Assembly (NCBI RefSeq): GCF_000577275.2
Contig: NZ_HG916852.1
Location: forward strand, 1,243,001-1,307,000
DNA length: 64,000 nt
Source: Rhizobium favelukesii
GTDB lineage: Bacteria; Pseudomonadota; Alphaproteobacteria; Rhizobiales; Rhizobiaceae
Direction: 5' to 3'
Part shown: piece after piece, positions 47,259-55,462 of the stretch
Position numbering within the stretch: position 1 is the stretch's first letter
How the letters are laid out: the number at the start of each line of letters is the position of its first letter
Notes under the pieces: generated by a model
Database searches by the model: none
The model's input: the letters and a program-made list of their open reading frames with translations, nothing else
Told to the model about the DNA's origin: nothing
Program-made: the position numbers and the translations under genes

Positions 47259-48221
47259 ATGAAGTTTCCGGTTGATGCCAGCCGACAATCTTGGTTTGTC
47301 CGCAATCGGATGACGCTGTTGACGATCGTAATCGTGGCTGTTTATGCGCTTTTCATCCAGTGGTTCTGGGGCTGGCCGGTCATTCTCGGGCAACGGGCTG
47401 ACGTGGGTGCAATCCCGGTTATTGGCGCCCTGATTTTACTCACTAGCACCTACTTTCTCAGGACCTGGCGCATCTATGACTACTTTCCGCGCGAGACCGC
47501 CGGTCGCTTCAAGGTGCTCTTCCGCGTTACGCAGATCCACAACCTCCTGAACATCATGCTGCCGTTTCGAACCGGGGAGACCAGCTTTCCGGTCTTGATG
47601 CGTACCGAGTTCGGTATCCCGCTGGCGCGCGGCACGTCTGCGCTCCTCGTTATGCGCCTGCTCGATCTACACGCCTTGCTGGCTGCCGCCGGTATCGGCT
47701 TTGCGATCGCGTCACAGTACAAGATCATCGCATGGGTTGTCTGGACGGCTTTCCTGTCACTGCCTGTGGTCGCTTTTGCGCTCAGGCAACCCTTGTTACG
47801 GCTTGCCAGCAGGCTTCTACCGGCCAAGGCGCAGAAGCTTGTGGTCGAGATCGAGAGGGGGCTCCCAGTTGATGCAGCCGCCTTCACGCGCGCCTGGGCG
47901 ATGACTGTCATCAACTGGCTCGTCAAGGTTCTCGTGCTCGCCTGGGCGCTCAACCTCATGGGTGTTTTGCCGATGGCTGCAAGCTTCGGCGGGGCGCTTG
48001 GCGGCGAACTCTCCTCGGTGCTTCCGGTGCATGCGCCGGGTGGCGTGGGTACTTATCCGGCCGGCATAGCCGCCGGTGCCATGGCCCTTGGCGCATCGAG
48101 CGAAAAGACCGCCCTCGCTGCTTTGGCACAGGCAAGCATCAATGCGCACCTGCTGATCATCGTTTCGGCCCTGACAGGCACGGCAATCTCACTGCCGCTC
48201 GGCCGCCGTCGAAAGCTCTGA
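47259..48221 (+). CDS. YbhN/UPF0104-type membrane protein (flippase-like domain)
   Basis: 320 aa with about eight helices, from the ATG at 47259. The segment LNIMLPFRTGETSFPVLM near residue 97 and the later PVHAPGGVGTYPAGIAAGAM are the signatures of the lysylphosphatidylglycerol-synthetase membrane domain family. Its function is unsettled; several members act in lipid or prenyl-lipid translocation. The neighbouring GT2/GT39 pair is divergent with a 69-base gap. Its last 33 bases overlap the convergent sigma gene. Confidence 0.78.
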   Translation: MKFPVDASRQSWFVRNRMTLLTIVIVAVYALFIQWFWGWPVILGQRADVGAIPVIGALILLTSTYFLRTWRIYDYFPRETAGRFKVLFRVTQIHNLLNIMLPFRTGETSFPVLMRTEFGIPLARGTSALLVMRLLDLHALLAAAGIGFAIASQYKIIAWVVWTAFLSLPVVAFALRQPLLRLASRLLPAKAQKLVVEIERGLPVDAAAFTRAWAMTVINWLVKVLVLAWALNLMGVLPMAASFGGALGGELSSVLPVHAPGGVGTYPAGIAAGAMALGASSEKTALAALAQASINAHLLIIVSALTGTAISLPLGRRRKL

Positions 48222-49433
48222 GATTCGTTTGCTCAGAAATGCTCGCTCCGGCGCCTGCTGGCACAGCCGCAAGGCTGCCTCGTAGGCCGCAATCGCATCT
48301 GCCTTCCGCCCCAGCTGCCGCAGAAAATCGGCGCGGGCGGAATGCGCAAGATGGTAGCTCTCCAGTTCTCCCGTCTGCAGGATCGCGTCAACGAGTTGCA
48401 ATCCCGTTTCTGCTCCCTCCACCATCGCCACTGCGACTGCTCTATTAAGCTCGGCAATCGGCGACGACTGAGCGGAAAGCAAGAGATCGTAGTAACCGAC
48501 GATGCGCCGCCAGTCCGTTTCCACAGGCGTCTCAGCCCGCGCATGCTCCGCGGCGATGGCTGCCTGTAGCGTGTAGACACCAACCTCACCATTTCGCATG
48601 GCGCCGTCGAGGCGTTGAAGGCCTTCGCTAATCTTTTCACGATCCCAAAGCCTGCGATCCTGATCGGCAAGGAGAATGAGACCTCCCTCCGAGCTTCGCC
48701 TGGCGACGCGACGCGAGTCCTGCAGAAGTAGCAGGGCAAGCAGTCCCGAGACGTCAGGATGCGGCAGGAGGCGCGCGAGCAGCCGTGTGAGCCGGATCGC
48801 TTCCGAGGTCAGATCCGTGCGGATCACCTCGTTGCCGGAAGAGGCGGAATAGCCCTCGTTGAAGACCAGGTAGATGACATGCAGCACCCGGTCGAGCCGC
48901 TCCGGCAATTCGTCGCGCTCAGGGACCTCATAGGGAACTTTCGCTGTGCGGATCTTGTTCTTCGCACGCACGATACGTTGTGCCACAGTCGGAGCAGGGA
49001 CAAGAAACGCGCGAGCGATCTCCTCCGTCGTAAGCCCGCATATCTCCCGGAGCGCCATCGCCATCTGCGCATCAGCCGGTATGACCGGATGGCAGCATGT
49101 GAAGATCAGCCGGAGCATGTCGTCTTCGATCAAGTCCACGTCGCCGATCTCCGTTTCGTCGAAAGAGCCGTACAGACTTTCCTCGATGTCCTTCGCAGAC
49201 ATATCGAACCGCGACCGGCGTCTGATGTGATCGATCGCACGAAATCGTCCCGCGGAAACGAGCCAGCCGAAGGGATTGGCCGGAACGCCATCGCGTGGCC
49301 ATGTCCGCGCGGCCGCGGCAAACGCGTCATGCAGGGCTTCTTCGGCCCTGTCGAAGTCGCCGAGGAGACGGATGAGCGTCGCAAGCACCCGGCGAGATTG
49401 CGATCGGTAGATATCCTCGATCAGGCGTTCCAA
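48189..49433 (-). CDS. ECF42-type RNA polymerase sigma factor with TPR-like C-terminal domain
   Basis: 414 aa. Sigma region 2 is at the start (GDFDRAEEALHDAFAAAART, NPFGWLVSAGRFRAIDHIRR), and region 4 is at about 135-185 (LREICGLTTEEIARAFLVPA, TVAQRIVRAKNKIR). A helical domain of about 210 residues follows, ending in YEAALRLCQQAPERAFL. This long tail and linkage to DGPF/YCII proteins define the ECF42 group. No anti-sigma gene is visible, as is usual for this group; the tail is thought to control activity. It is the last gene of the four-gene unit. Confidence 0.9.
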   Translation of the reverse strand: MERLIEDIYRSQSRRVLATLIRLLGDFDRAEEALHDAFAAAARTWPRDGVPANPFGWLVSAGRFRAIDHIRRRSRFDMSAKDIEESLYGSFDETEIGDVDLIEDDMLRLIFTCCHPVIPADAQMAMALREICGLTTEEIARAFLVPAPTVAQRIVRAKNKIRTAKVPYEVPERDELPERLDRVLHVIYLVFNEGYSASSGNEVIRTDLTSEAIRLTRLLARLLPHPDVSGLLALLLLQDSRRVARRSSEGGLILLADQDRRLWDREKISEGLQRLDGAMRNGEVGVYTLQAAIAAEHARAETPVETDWRRIVGYYDLLLSAQSSPIAELNRAVAVAMVEGAETGLQLVDAILQTGELESYHLAHSARADFLRQLGRKADAIAAYEAALRLCQQAPERAFLSKRISELSTAAERQ

Positions 49434-49436
49434 AAC

Positions 49437-49796
49437 TCACTCCGGTCGTGTCAATATCCGCACCGGGCGGACCTCCACCGCGCCAATTTTGGCGCACGGA
49501 ATTGCAGCGGCGATTGCCTTCGCCTCATCCATGTCGGAGGCATCGATAACATACACGCCGGCCAGATGCTCCTTCGTCTCGACATAGGGGCCGTCCGTCA
49601 TACTGAGCTCATTGTTGCGCACTCGCAGGACGACAGCCTTATCAGGCGTCTCGAGAGCGTCGGCATGGATCAGCGTGCGACGATCGCGCAACTCTTCGTC
49701 GAAGCTGAAATGAGCGCGAACGACGGCCTCGGTTTCGGCCGCGGTCTGTCGACCGTCAACGTCGGCCGAATTGTAGATCAAGCAAACATAGCGCAT
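49437..49796 (-). CDS. YCII/DGPF-domain protein 1
   Basis: 119 aa. The signature MTDGPYVETKEHLAGVYVID holds the DGP(F/Y) motif. The N-terminal MRYVCLIYN strand and C-terminal VEVRPVRI complete the ferredoxin-like fold. The last base of the stop is three bases from the sigma factor start. It is one of three tandem paralogues, all 119 aa. The DGPF group is named from ECF42 neighbourhoods; the biochemical role is unknown. Confidence 0.88.
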   Translation of the reverse strand: MRYVCLIYNSADVDGRQTAAETEAVVRAHFSFDEELRDRRTLIHADALETPDKAVVLRVRNNELSMTDGPYVETKEHLAGVYVIDASDMDEAKAIAAAIPCAKIGAVEVRPVRILTRPE

Positions 49797-49800
49797 CGCA

Positions 49801-50160
49801 TTATCTCCCGTCTTTGATCGAATAGGCCGGGCGTATTTCGACCGAGGCGTACTTCAGTATGGGGAACGTCGAGACAACCGCCTTGGCTTTTTCCATGTCG
49901 GCGGCTTCGATCAGCACGAAGCCGCCCAGGTGTTCCTTGATCTCGGCGAAGGGACCGTCGGTTGCCGTGGTGATGCCCTGCCTCACGCGCAGGGTTACCG
50001 CCGCCTCGGGAGCTTGCAGCGCAAGCGCGGCCTGCAGGACGCCGCGGTCCCGCCAATGATCGTCGCTTGCGATGCACTCTTGCGTCAGCACATCCCACTC
50101 TTCTTGCGGTACGAGCTTGCTCTTCTCGGTGTCGAACCAGATCTGGCAGAGATACTTCAT
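49801..50160 (-). CDS. YCII/DGPF-domain protein 2
   Basis: 119 aa from the ATG at 50158-50160 (MKYLCQIWF); the frame is open further but lacks a start signal there. Signature ATDGPFAEIKEHLGGFVLIE. It lies four bases from the next paralogue and eleven from the previous one, in one transcription unit. Sequence differs clearly from copies 1 and 3, so this is an old duplication. Confidence 0.88.
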   Translation of the reverse strand: MKYLCQIWFDTEKSKLVPQEEWDVLTQECIASDDHWRDRGVLQAALALQAPEAAVTLRVRQGITTATDGPFAEIKEHLGGFVLIEAADMEKAKAVVSTFPILKYASVEIRPAYSIKDGR

Positions 50161-50170
50161 GACGGCTCTC

Positions 50171-50530
50171 TCAATTGTGGACCCGAATATCGTAGATCGG
50201 CCGGACTTCGATCGACCCCAGCTTCGCGAGCGGGATGCCGGCCGCAACGCGAATGGCATCGTTGAGATCTTTCGCGTCGATGAGAATGAAGCCGCCGAGT
50301 TGCTCCTTTGTTTCCGCAAAAGGGCCGTCCGTCACCGACATTTCATCGTTGCGAACGCGGACGGTCACGGCATTCTTCGGCGATTGCAGCGCGTGCGCGG
50401 TGACCATGTGGCCGCTAGCGATCAGATCATCATCGTAGGCGAGGGACGCCCTGTCGAGGCTCCCTTTCTCCTCATCGGTCATGGCTTCAAGCGTCGCAGG
50501 CTCGAACCAGACCTGGCAGAGATATTTCAT
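50171..50530 (-). CDS. YCII/DGPF-domain protein 3, first gene of the ECF42 unit
   Basis: 119 aa (MKYLCQVWFEPATLEAM), with GGGAG eight bases upstream. Signature VTDGPFAETKEQLGGFILID. It is closest in sequence to copy 2. It is the first gene after the TGTCGAA/CGTC promoter at 50562-50588. Confidence 0.88.
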   Translation of the reverse strand: MKYLCQVWFEPATLEAMTDEEKGSLDRASLAYDDDLIASGHMVTAHALQSPKNAVTVRVRNDEMSVTDGPFAETKEQLGGFILIDAKDLNDAIRVAAGIPLAKLGSIEVRPIYDIRVHN

Positions 50531-50561
50531 CGTTCGCTCTCCCTGGTGCCAATAATCATTG

Positions 50562-50588
50562 GACGATCAGCCTAGGGCGATTTCGACA
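50562..50588 (-). promoter_or_regulatory. ECF42-type promoter of the YCII-sigma operon
   Basis: On the minus strand TGTCGAA (50588-50582) and CGTC (50565-50562) are separated by 16 bases. The known ECF42 promoter has TGTCGAA at -35 and CGTC or CGAC at -10. It lies 32 bases upstream of the first YCII gene, so the sigma factor probably drives its own operon. Confidence 0.7.
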
Positions 50589-50677
50589 GGATGCGAGAAA
50601 ATCTTTTTGCGGAAGTTTGCGTCGAAACGAGGAGGCTGGCTTCGACCAAGTGTCGTCAACAACATGGAGTGACGACG

Positions 50678-50902
50678 ATGAGTCTTTTCGAGATTGTGCT
50701 GGCGAACTGCATCCGGGCAAGTCGCCAACGGGACAGGCAGCATCATCGGGTCGATACGGACCTGCCAACGACGCGGGCCATGATCACCCGGCTCGCTGCG
50801 GTCGCTGCCCTTTTCGCGATCTCTATCCTAGCGCTGGATACGGCCGGCGAGCGCTATGAGCGTCAGCTCGCCACCAACGCGGTTGCCGCCACACGCCAAT
50901 AA
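50678..50902 (+). CDS. small single-pass membrane protein
   Basis: 74 aa from the ATG at 50678 with GGAG nine bases upstream. A basic, His-rich N-terminal half is followed by one membrane helix (about residues 35-53, LAAVAALFAISILALDTAG) and a short tail. No known family. It lies between the divergent YCII unit and the convergent amn gene. Confidence 0.5.
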   Translation: MSLFEIVLANCIRASRQRDRQHHRVDTDLPTTRAMITRLAAVAALFAISILALDTAGERYERQLATNAVAATRQ

Positions 50903-50912
50903 GGAAAACGGC

Positions 50913-52409
50913 CTATTGAAAGGCCGTTTCGAAGAAGCTCCTGAGCTTGCGTGAATGCAGCGTTTCCGGCGGCATTGCCGCGAGCTTCTGGATCGCACGG
51001 ATGCCAATCTGCAGGTGCTGGTTGACCTGCGTCCTGTAGAATGCAGTCGCCATGCCCGGCAGCTTCAATTCGCCATGCAGCGGTTTGTCCGATACGCAGA
51101 GCAAAGTGCCGTAGGGTACGCGGAAGCGAAAGCCGTTCGCTGCAATCGTCGCCGACTCCATGTCGAGCGCAATGGCGCGTGCCTGGGACAGGCGTCTGAC
51201 CGGGCCGCGCTGGTCGCGCAACTCCCAATTCCGGTTGTCGATCGTGCCGACCGTGCCGGTGCGCATGATGCGCTTCAACTCGAAGCCTTCATAGCCGGTG
51301 ACCTCGGCGACCGCACCCTCCAGCGCTACCTGCACTTCCGCAAGCGCCGGAATCGGCACCCAGACGGGCAGATCGTCGTCCAGGACATGGTCTTCGCGCA
51401 TATAGGCGTGTGCCAGGACATAATCGCCCAGGCGTTGGCTGTTGCGCAGACCAGCGCAATGGCCGAGCATCAGCCAGGCATGCGGACGAAGCACGGCCAC
51501 GTGGTCGGTGATCGTCTTGGCGTTGGACGGGCCGACGCCGATGTTGATCATGGTAATACCGGCATGCCCCTTCTTTTTCAGGTGGTAGGCAGGCATTTGC
51601 GGCAGGCGTGCAAGCGTAACGTCGGTCTCGGGGTGACTGGAGCCGGCATGCGTGATGATGTTGCCAGGCTCGACGAAGGCAGTATAGCCATCGCCCCCTT
51701 CTGCCATCAGCTTGCGTGCCCAGAGGCAGAATTCGTCGATGTAGAACTGGTAGTTCGTAAACAGCACGAAATTCTGGAAGTGCTGCGCGCCGGTTGCCGT
51801 GTAGTGCGCAAGACGGGCGAACGAATAGTCGATGCGCTGGGCCGTAAAGGCCGCAAGCGGTGAAGGTTCACCCGGCGGCGGGATGTATTCGCCGTTGGCG
51901 ATTTCGTCGTCCGTCGTATTCAGGTCCGGCGTGTCGAAGAGATCGCGCATCGGAATGTCCAGGAAGGCTGCGGCTGATGCCTCGACATGCGCGCCCTCTC
52001 CGAAAGCAAAATGCAGCGGAATAGGCGTCGTCGATTCAGAGACGACGACCGGCACGTCATGATTTTTCATCAGCAGGCCAAGCTGCTGCTTCAGATAGTG
52101 CCGGAAAAGCTGCGGCCGCGTGATCGTCGTCGTGTAGACGCCCGGAGCAGTAACATGGCCGTAGGACAGGCGGGTATCGATGTGGCCGTAACTCGTCGTC
52201 TCGATGCTCACCTGCGGATAGAAGGCGCGATAGCGCGATGTGATCGGCGCGCCCTTGGCGAGCCTGGCGAAGCTCTCAATCAGGAAGGTGGTGTTGCGCT
52301 CGTAGAGTTCCGTCAGCACGTCGACAGCCTTGACCGGATCGTCAAAGGTTTGCGGAACGAAAGGTGACGGGGACGAAATGTCGAGGGGGGAAGAGATTCG
52401 TTTGCTCAT
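50913..52409 (-). CDS. amn: AMP nucleosidase
   Basis: 498 aa. The N-terminal domain (about 1-180) is followed by the nucleoside-phosphorylase-like catalytic domain (INIGVGPSNAKTITDHVAV, HAWLMLGHCAGLR). The segment ALDMESATIAANGFRFRVPY near residue 420 has the conserved glutamate. It hydrolyses AMP to adenine and ribose 5-phosphate, adjusting adenylate pools. The start ATG follows a -10 box by only five bases, so the message is probably leaderless. Confidence 0.93.
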   Translation of the reverse strand: MSKRISSPLDISSPSPFVPQTFDDPVKAVDVLTELYERNTTFLIESFARLAKGAPITSRYRAFYPQVSIETTSYGHIDTRLSYGHVTAPGVYTTTITRPQLFRHYLKQQLGLLMKNHDVPVVVSESTTPIPLHFAFGEGAHVEASAAAFLDIPMRDLFDTPDLNTTDDEIANGEYIPPPGEPSPLAAFTAQRIDYSFARLAHYTATGAQHFQNFVLFTNYQFYIDEFCLWARKLMAEGGDGYTAFVEPGNIITHAGSSHPETDVTLARLPQMPAYHLKKKGHAGITMINIGVGPSNAKTITDHVAVLRPHAWLMLGHCAGLRNSQRLGDYVLAHAYMREDHVLDDDLPVWVPIPALAEVQVALEGAVAEVTGYEGFELKRIMRTGTVGTIDNRNWELRDQRGPVRRLSQARAIALDMESATIAANGFRFRVPYGTLLCVSDKPLHGELKLPGMATAFYRTQVNQHLQIGIRAIQKLAAMPPETLHSRKLRSFFETAFQ

Positions 52410-52414
52410 GCGCC

Positions 52415-52442
52415 ATTATAGAGTGTTGTTTTTAACAAGCAA
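52415..52442 (-). promoter_or_regulatory. sigma-70 promoter giving a leaderless amn transcript
   Basis: On the minus strand TTGCTT, a 16-base spacer and a perfect TATAAT are followed by GGCGC and then the amn ATG. With the usual 6-7 bases from the -10 box to the start point, transcription would begin at or within one base of the ATG. No Shine-Dalgarno is present. Confidence 0.6.
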
Positions 52443-52503
52443 ACGACGCGTCGGAGGGGATTGCACGGATTTGGGCGCGGCGATGTGCCGCCGCGCCGAT
52501 GGA

Positions 52504-52680
52504 CTAGCGGCTTGTCCTGCAGAATGGGCTGGTGGCGTCGAAGCAGGTGTAGTTGGCTCCGAAATGAGACTGCGCACCGCCGCCCGCATTGCGGCTGACA
52601 ACTGCCGAGAAGCTGACGGCGAAGACCGCCGCAAACAGTGTGATGATGGTGAAACGTCTTGCCAAAATGAGCATATCCAT
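52504..52680 (-). CDS. 58-aa small exported or membrane-anchored protein
   Basis: The open frame from the ATG at 52678-52680 to a TAG at 52504-52506 encodes 58 aa. The start MDMLILARRF is followed by a hydrophobic helix (TIITLFAAVFAVSFSAVV) and a short Gly/Ser-rich tail with two cysteines (NYTCFDATSPFCRTSR). The C-x6-C pair in a short exported tail could form a disulphide. The ribosome site is weak (GCAGAG). No family is recognised. No gene is known on the other strand here. Confidence 0.5.
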   Translation of the reverse strand: MDMLILARRFTIITLFAAVFAVSFSAVVSRNAGGGAQSHFGANYTCFDATSPFCRTSR

Positions 52681-52835
52681 GACTCTGCCCCGGTATCGCC
52701 TTAGCGTTGAGACAGTTTTGCCACGTTGTGGCTGAACCGGTGCTGAGATCCCGGTTCATCAGGCGTTCAGGAAGCCGGGCAGCTTGAAGCGCGGCGGGCG
52801 CTGCTTATCTCTTTAGTCCCGCAAAGGAGATTTTC

Positions 52836-53534
52836 ATGACGGCACCGATTGAGCTTTATTATTGGCCGACGCCAAATGGCTGGAAGATCAGTATCATGCT
52901 CGAGGAACTCGGCGTTCCCTACGAGGTCAAGTACATCAATATCGGCCGGGGCGAGCAATTCGCGCCGGAATTCTTAAAGATCGCCCCGAACAACCGCATG
53001 CCCGCGATCATCGATCCGGATGGTCCTGGCCGTGAACCGATCTCCGTGTTCGAGTCGGGCGCCATCCTGCAGTATCTCGGCCGCAAATTTGGGAAGTTCT
53101 ATTCTTCGGACGAGCGCACACGCGTCCAGATCGAGGAGTGGCTTTTCTGGCAGGTGGGCGGATTGGGCCCGATGGCGGGCCAGGCGCATCACTTCCGCGG
53201 TTATGCGCCGGAGAAGATCGAATACGGTATCAAGCGCTATACCAATGAAGTAAACCGCCTATACGGCGTGATGAACACGCGGTTGGCAGAGCGCGACTAT
53301 CTCGCCGGCGACTATTCGATCGCCGACATGGCCTGCATCGGCTGGGTCATTCCTTACGAGAAGCAGGGACAGGACCTCAACGAGTTTCCCAACCTGAAGC
53401 GCTGGTTCGAGACGATGATGGGGCGTCCGGCCGTAATCCGTGGCACGGCGATCGGCAAGGAAGAGCGCGAACGCAGCAACCTTGCCGAGGACAAGGAAGC
53501 ACAGAAGATACTCTTCAATCAGCGCGCCCGCTGA
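52836..53534 (+). CDS. glutathione S-transferase, YfcG/Ure2-like
   Basis: 232 aa with AAGGAGA seven bases before the ATG. The N-terminal thioredoxin-like domain has YYWPTPNGWKISIMLEELG and APNNRMPAIID, the cis-proline glutathione site; VFESGAILQYLG is the gamma-Glu site. The helical C-terminal domain has LAGDYSIADMACIGWV. The layout fits the Nu/YfcG class with disulphide reductase activity. A terminator follows. Confidence 0.9.
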   Translation: MTAPIELYYWPTPNGWKISIMLEELGVPYEVKYINIGRGEQFAPEFLKIAPNNRMPAIIDPDGPGREPISVFESGAILQYLGRKFGKFYSSDERTRVQIEEWLFWQVGGLGPMAGQAHHFRGYAPEKIEYGIKRYTNEVNRLYGVMNTRLAERDYLAGDYSIADMACIGWVIPYEKQGQDLNEFPNLKRWFETMMGRPAVIRGTAIGKEERERSNLAEDKEAQKILFNQRAR

Positions 53535-53544
53535 CACCGAATGC

Positions 53545-53583
53545 AGAAAAGCGCCCGGTCGGTTTCCAGGCGCTTCTCTTTCC
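53545..53583 (+). terminator. terminator after the GST gene
   Basis: GAAAAGCGCC and GGCGCTTCTC pair over 10 positions with one mismatch and a loop of about 11 bases, followed by TTTCC. It lies between the convergent GST and DUF2147 stops. Confidence 0.65.
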
Positions 53584-53595
53584 GGTTCGTTTTTT

Positions 53596-53934
53596 TTACA
53601 GGCGGGTCCAGGTCTGCGATTTGCAGAGCACGTTGAGGACGCACCCCTTCATCTTCAGCGAATTTCCGAGAACGTTGCCCGATCCGCTGTAGGTCTTGTC
53701 GTTGGCCGGATCCGTGATCTGGCCGGTATAGGTGACGCCGCTTCCTGCGAGCGTTCCAATCTTCTTGCCGGCATACTTGCCTGACTTCAGCACGATGCAG
53801 TAGCTGCCGCCGCACGATGCAATATGGGCCGTATCGCCCGCAGCCGTCTTCCAGTTGCCGACGATCGGCTCGTCTGCAGAGGCTGCCCCGGCGGCAAGCA
53901 CCAATGCGCCAGCGAGAATAAGTGTGCGGATCAT
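53596..53934 (-). CDS. DUF2147-domain periplasmic protein, cut off from its upstream region by an IS
   Basis: 112 aa. The signal peptide MIRTLILAGALVLAAGAASA is followed by the DUF2147 domain (IVGNWKTAAGDTAHI, SGKYAGKKIGTL, YTGQITDPANDKTYSG). Cysteines at residues about 40, 46, 97 and 103 may form disulphides. The Shine-Dalgarno AGGAGG (53940-53945) is intact. An insertion sequence starts at 53949, so the native promoter now lies about 1.5 kb away. Expression therefore depends on a promoter in the IS or is lost. Family function unknown. Confidence 0.85.
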   Translation of the reverse strand: MIRTLILAGALVLAAGAASADEPIVGNWKTAAGDTAHIASCGGSYCIVLKSGKYAGKKIGTLAGSGVTYTGQITDPANDKTYSGSGNVLGNSLKMKGCVLNVLCKSQTWTRL

Positions 53935-53948
53935 TCGTTCCTCCTAAT

Positions 53949-55462
53949 CTCGACTTTGTACAAAATCGGTGGTGATTTCGGGGGCATCTGAGCAGCCCTG
54001 GGTGAATCAATTCGCCGCAGGGTCCCGGCCTTGCGCCATTCGTTTGATCGGATTCGAACGAATGGATGAGCGAACAACATGATTGTAGCCGTGAGCCGGG
54101 AGACGCGGTCCCCCACATCCTTCGCAAATGGCTGTCGCCGTTTCGTTTCTGGTTTACCGCGCCAAGCTGGGAGCATCTGCTGGTCCTGGTGATGGGTGCG
54201 CTCCTTTCGCCTGGCAAGCGAACGGTGACGGCCTGCCTGCGCATCACCGGACGCGCGGAGGTAAGTAATTTTGCCGCCTATCATCAACTCCTCAACCGAG
54301 CCCGCTGGAACCCTCGCACGTTGGCGGCCCGTCTGCTGTCCATCATTGTTGCCCGGCTCGTGCCCGAGGGCCCTGTCGTGATTGGCATGGATGATACAAT
54401 CGAACGGCGTTGGGGCCAACGCATCGCCGCGCGTGGAATTTATCGTGACCCGGTGCGCTCCAGCCATGGCCACTTTGTCAAAGCCAGCGGCTTGAGATGG
54501 TTGAGCTTCATGGTTCTTTCACCTGTCCCATGGGCAAAATGTATTAAAGCCCTGCCGGTGCTGACGATCCTGTGTCCCTCTGAGCGCCATGATCAGAAGA
54601 AGGGCCGAAAGCACAAGCTGCTGACTGATTGGGCAAGGCAAGGCGTCTTGCAGCTTTGCCGCTGGCTGCCGGGCCGCGAAATCATCTTTGTCGGCGATAG
54701 CAGCTTTGCCGTTCATACACTGGCTGCGGCTCTTCCCGACACGGCCACTCTCATCACGCGGTTGCGTCTGGATGCCAGTCTCTTTGCTCCACCAGATCAA
54801 CGGCACGAACATACGCTCGGGCGACCGGCGCAAAAAGGCAGGCCATTGCCGAAACTGAAAACGCTCCTCAAAGACGCAAAGACCGAGTGGCAGCGCATCG
54901 TCGCATCGTCCTGGTACGGCAAGCAAACCGACAAAACCCTTGATGTCACATCAGGAACCGGCCTCTGGTATCGGCGTGGAACGCCCCCAAGACCAATTCG
55001 CTGGGTTCTCGTTCGCGATCCATCAGGCCGTCGTGAACCCCAGGCGTTCATGAGCACCAACGTCAACCTTGAGCCCGCTCAGATCATTGCCTATTTCGTT
55101 CGGCGCTGGCAGATCGAGGTCACCTTCGCCGAAACGCGAGCGCATCTTGGCGTGGAAACCCAACGGCAGTGGAACGACAAAGCCATCATGCGCACGACCC
55201 CGTCGCTGCTGGCGCTCTACAGCCTCGTCACACTCTGGGCATGCGATCTGCTCGGTCATGGCGTCCTTCCCTATGCCGCCGCCTGGTACAAGAAAACAGA
55301 GTTCACCTTCTCCGATGCCATCGGTGCGGTTCGCATGATCCTGTGGGATCAGGATATTTATCGACAGCACCCGCCAGACCCGGACATTCCTGAAACTCAA
55401 CCAAGCCGCCTCAAGCGGATGACACAAGCACTTTGCTTCGCTGCATAATGTACAAAGTCGAG
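53949..55462 (+). mobile_element. insertion sequence with IS701-like DDE transposase
   Basis: 1514 bases bounded by perfect 14-bp inverted repeats CTCGACTTTGTACA (53949-53962) and TGTACAAAGTCGAG (55449-55462). CTAAT occurs directly outside both ends (53944-53948, 55463-55467) and is the target duplication; if the leading T belongs to the element, the duplication is 4 bp CTAA, a YTAR site as used by the IS701 family. It holds one intact transposase gene. Removing it restores an upstream region for the DUF2147 gene. Perfect ends suggest recent arrival. Confidence 0.9.
54066..55448 (+). CDS. IS701-like (DDE_5) transposase
   Basis: 460 aa, intact. DDE residues are readable in GMDDTIERRWG (first Asp), IFVGDSSFAVHTL (second Asp) and WQIEVTFAETRAHLG (Glu, with the YREK-like surroundings). 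The N-terminal part LSPGKRTVTACLRITG and AAYHQLLNRARW is typical of the IS701 group. The stop codon lies just before the right inverted repeat. Family level is by eye; the exact IS name needs a search. Confidence 0.87.
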   Translation: MSEQHDCSREPGDAVPHILRKWLSPFRFWFTAPSWEHLLVLVMGALLSPGKRTVTACLRITGRAEVSNFAAYHQLLNRARWNPRTLAARLLSIIVARLVPEGPVVIGMDDTIERRWGQRIAARGIYRDPVRSSHGHFVKASGLRWLSFMVLSPVPWAKCIKALPVLTILCPSERHDQKKGRKHKLLTDWARQGVLQLCRWLPGREIIFVGDSSFAVHTLAAALPDTATLITRLRLDASLFAPPDQRHEHTLGRPAQKGRPLPKLKTLLKDAKTEWQRIVASSWYGKQTDKTLDVTSGTGLWYRRGTPPRPIRWVLVRDPSGRREPQAFMSTNVNLEPAQIIAYFVRRWQIEVTFAETRAHLGVETQRQWNDKAIMRTTPSLLALYSLVTLWACDLLGHGVLPYAAAWYKKTEFTFSDAIGAVRMILWDQDIYRQHPPDPDIPETQPSRLKRMTQALCFAA

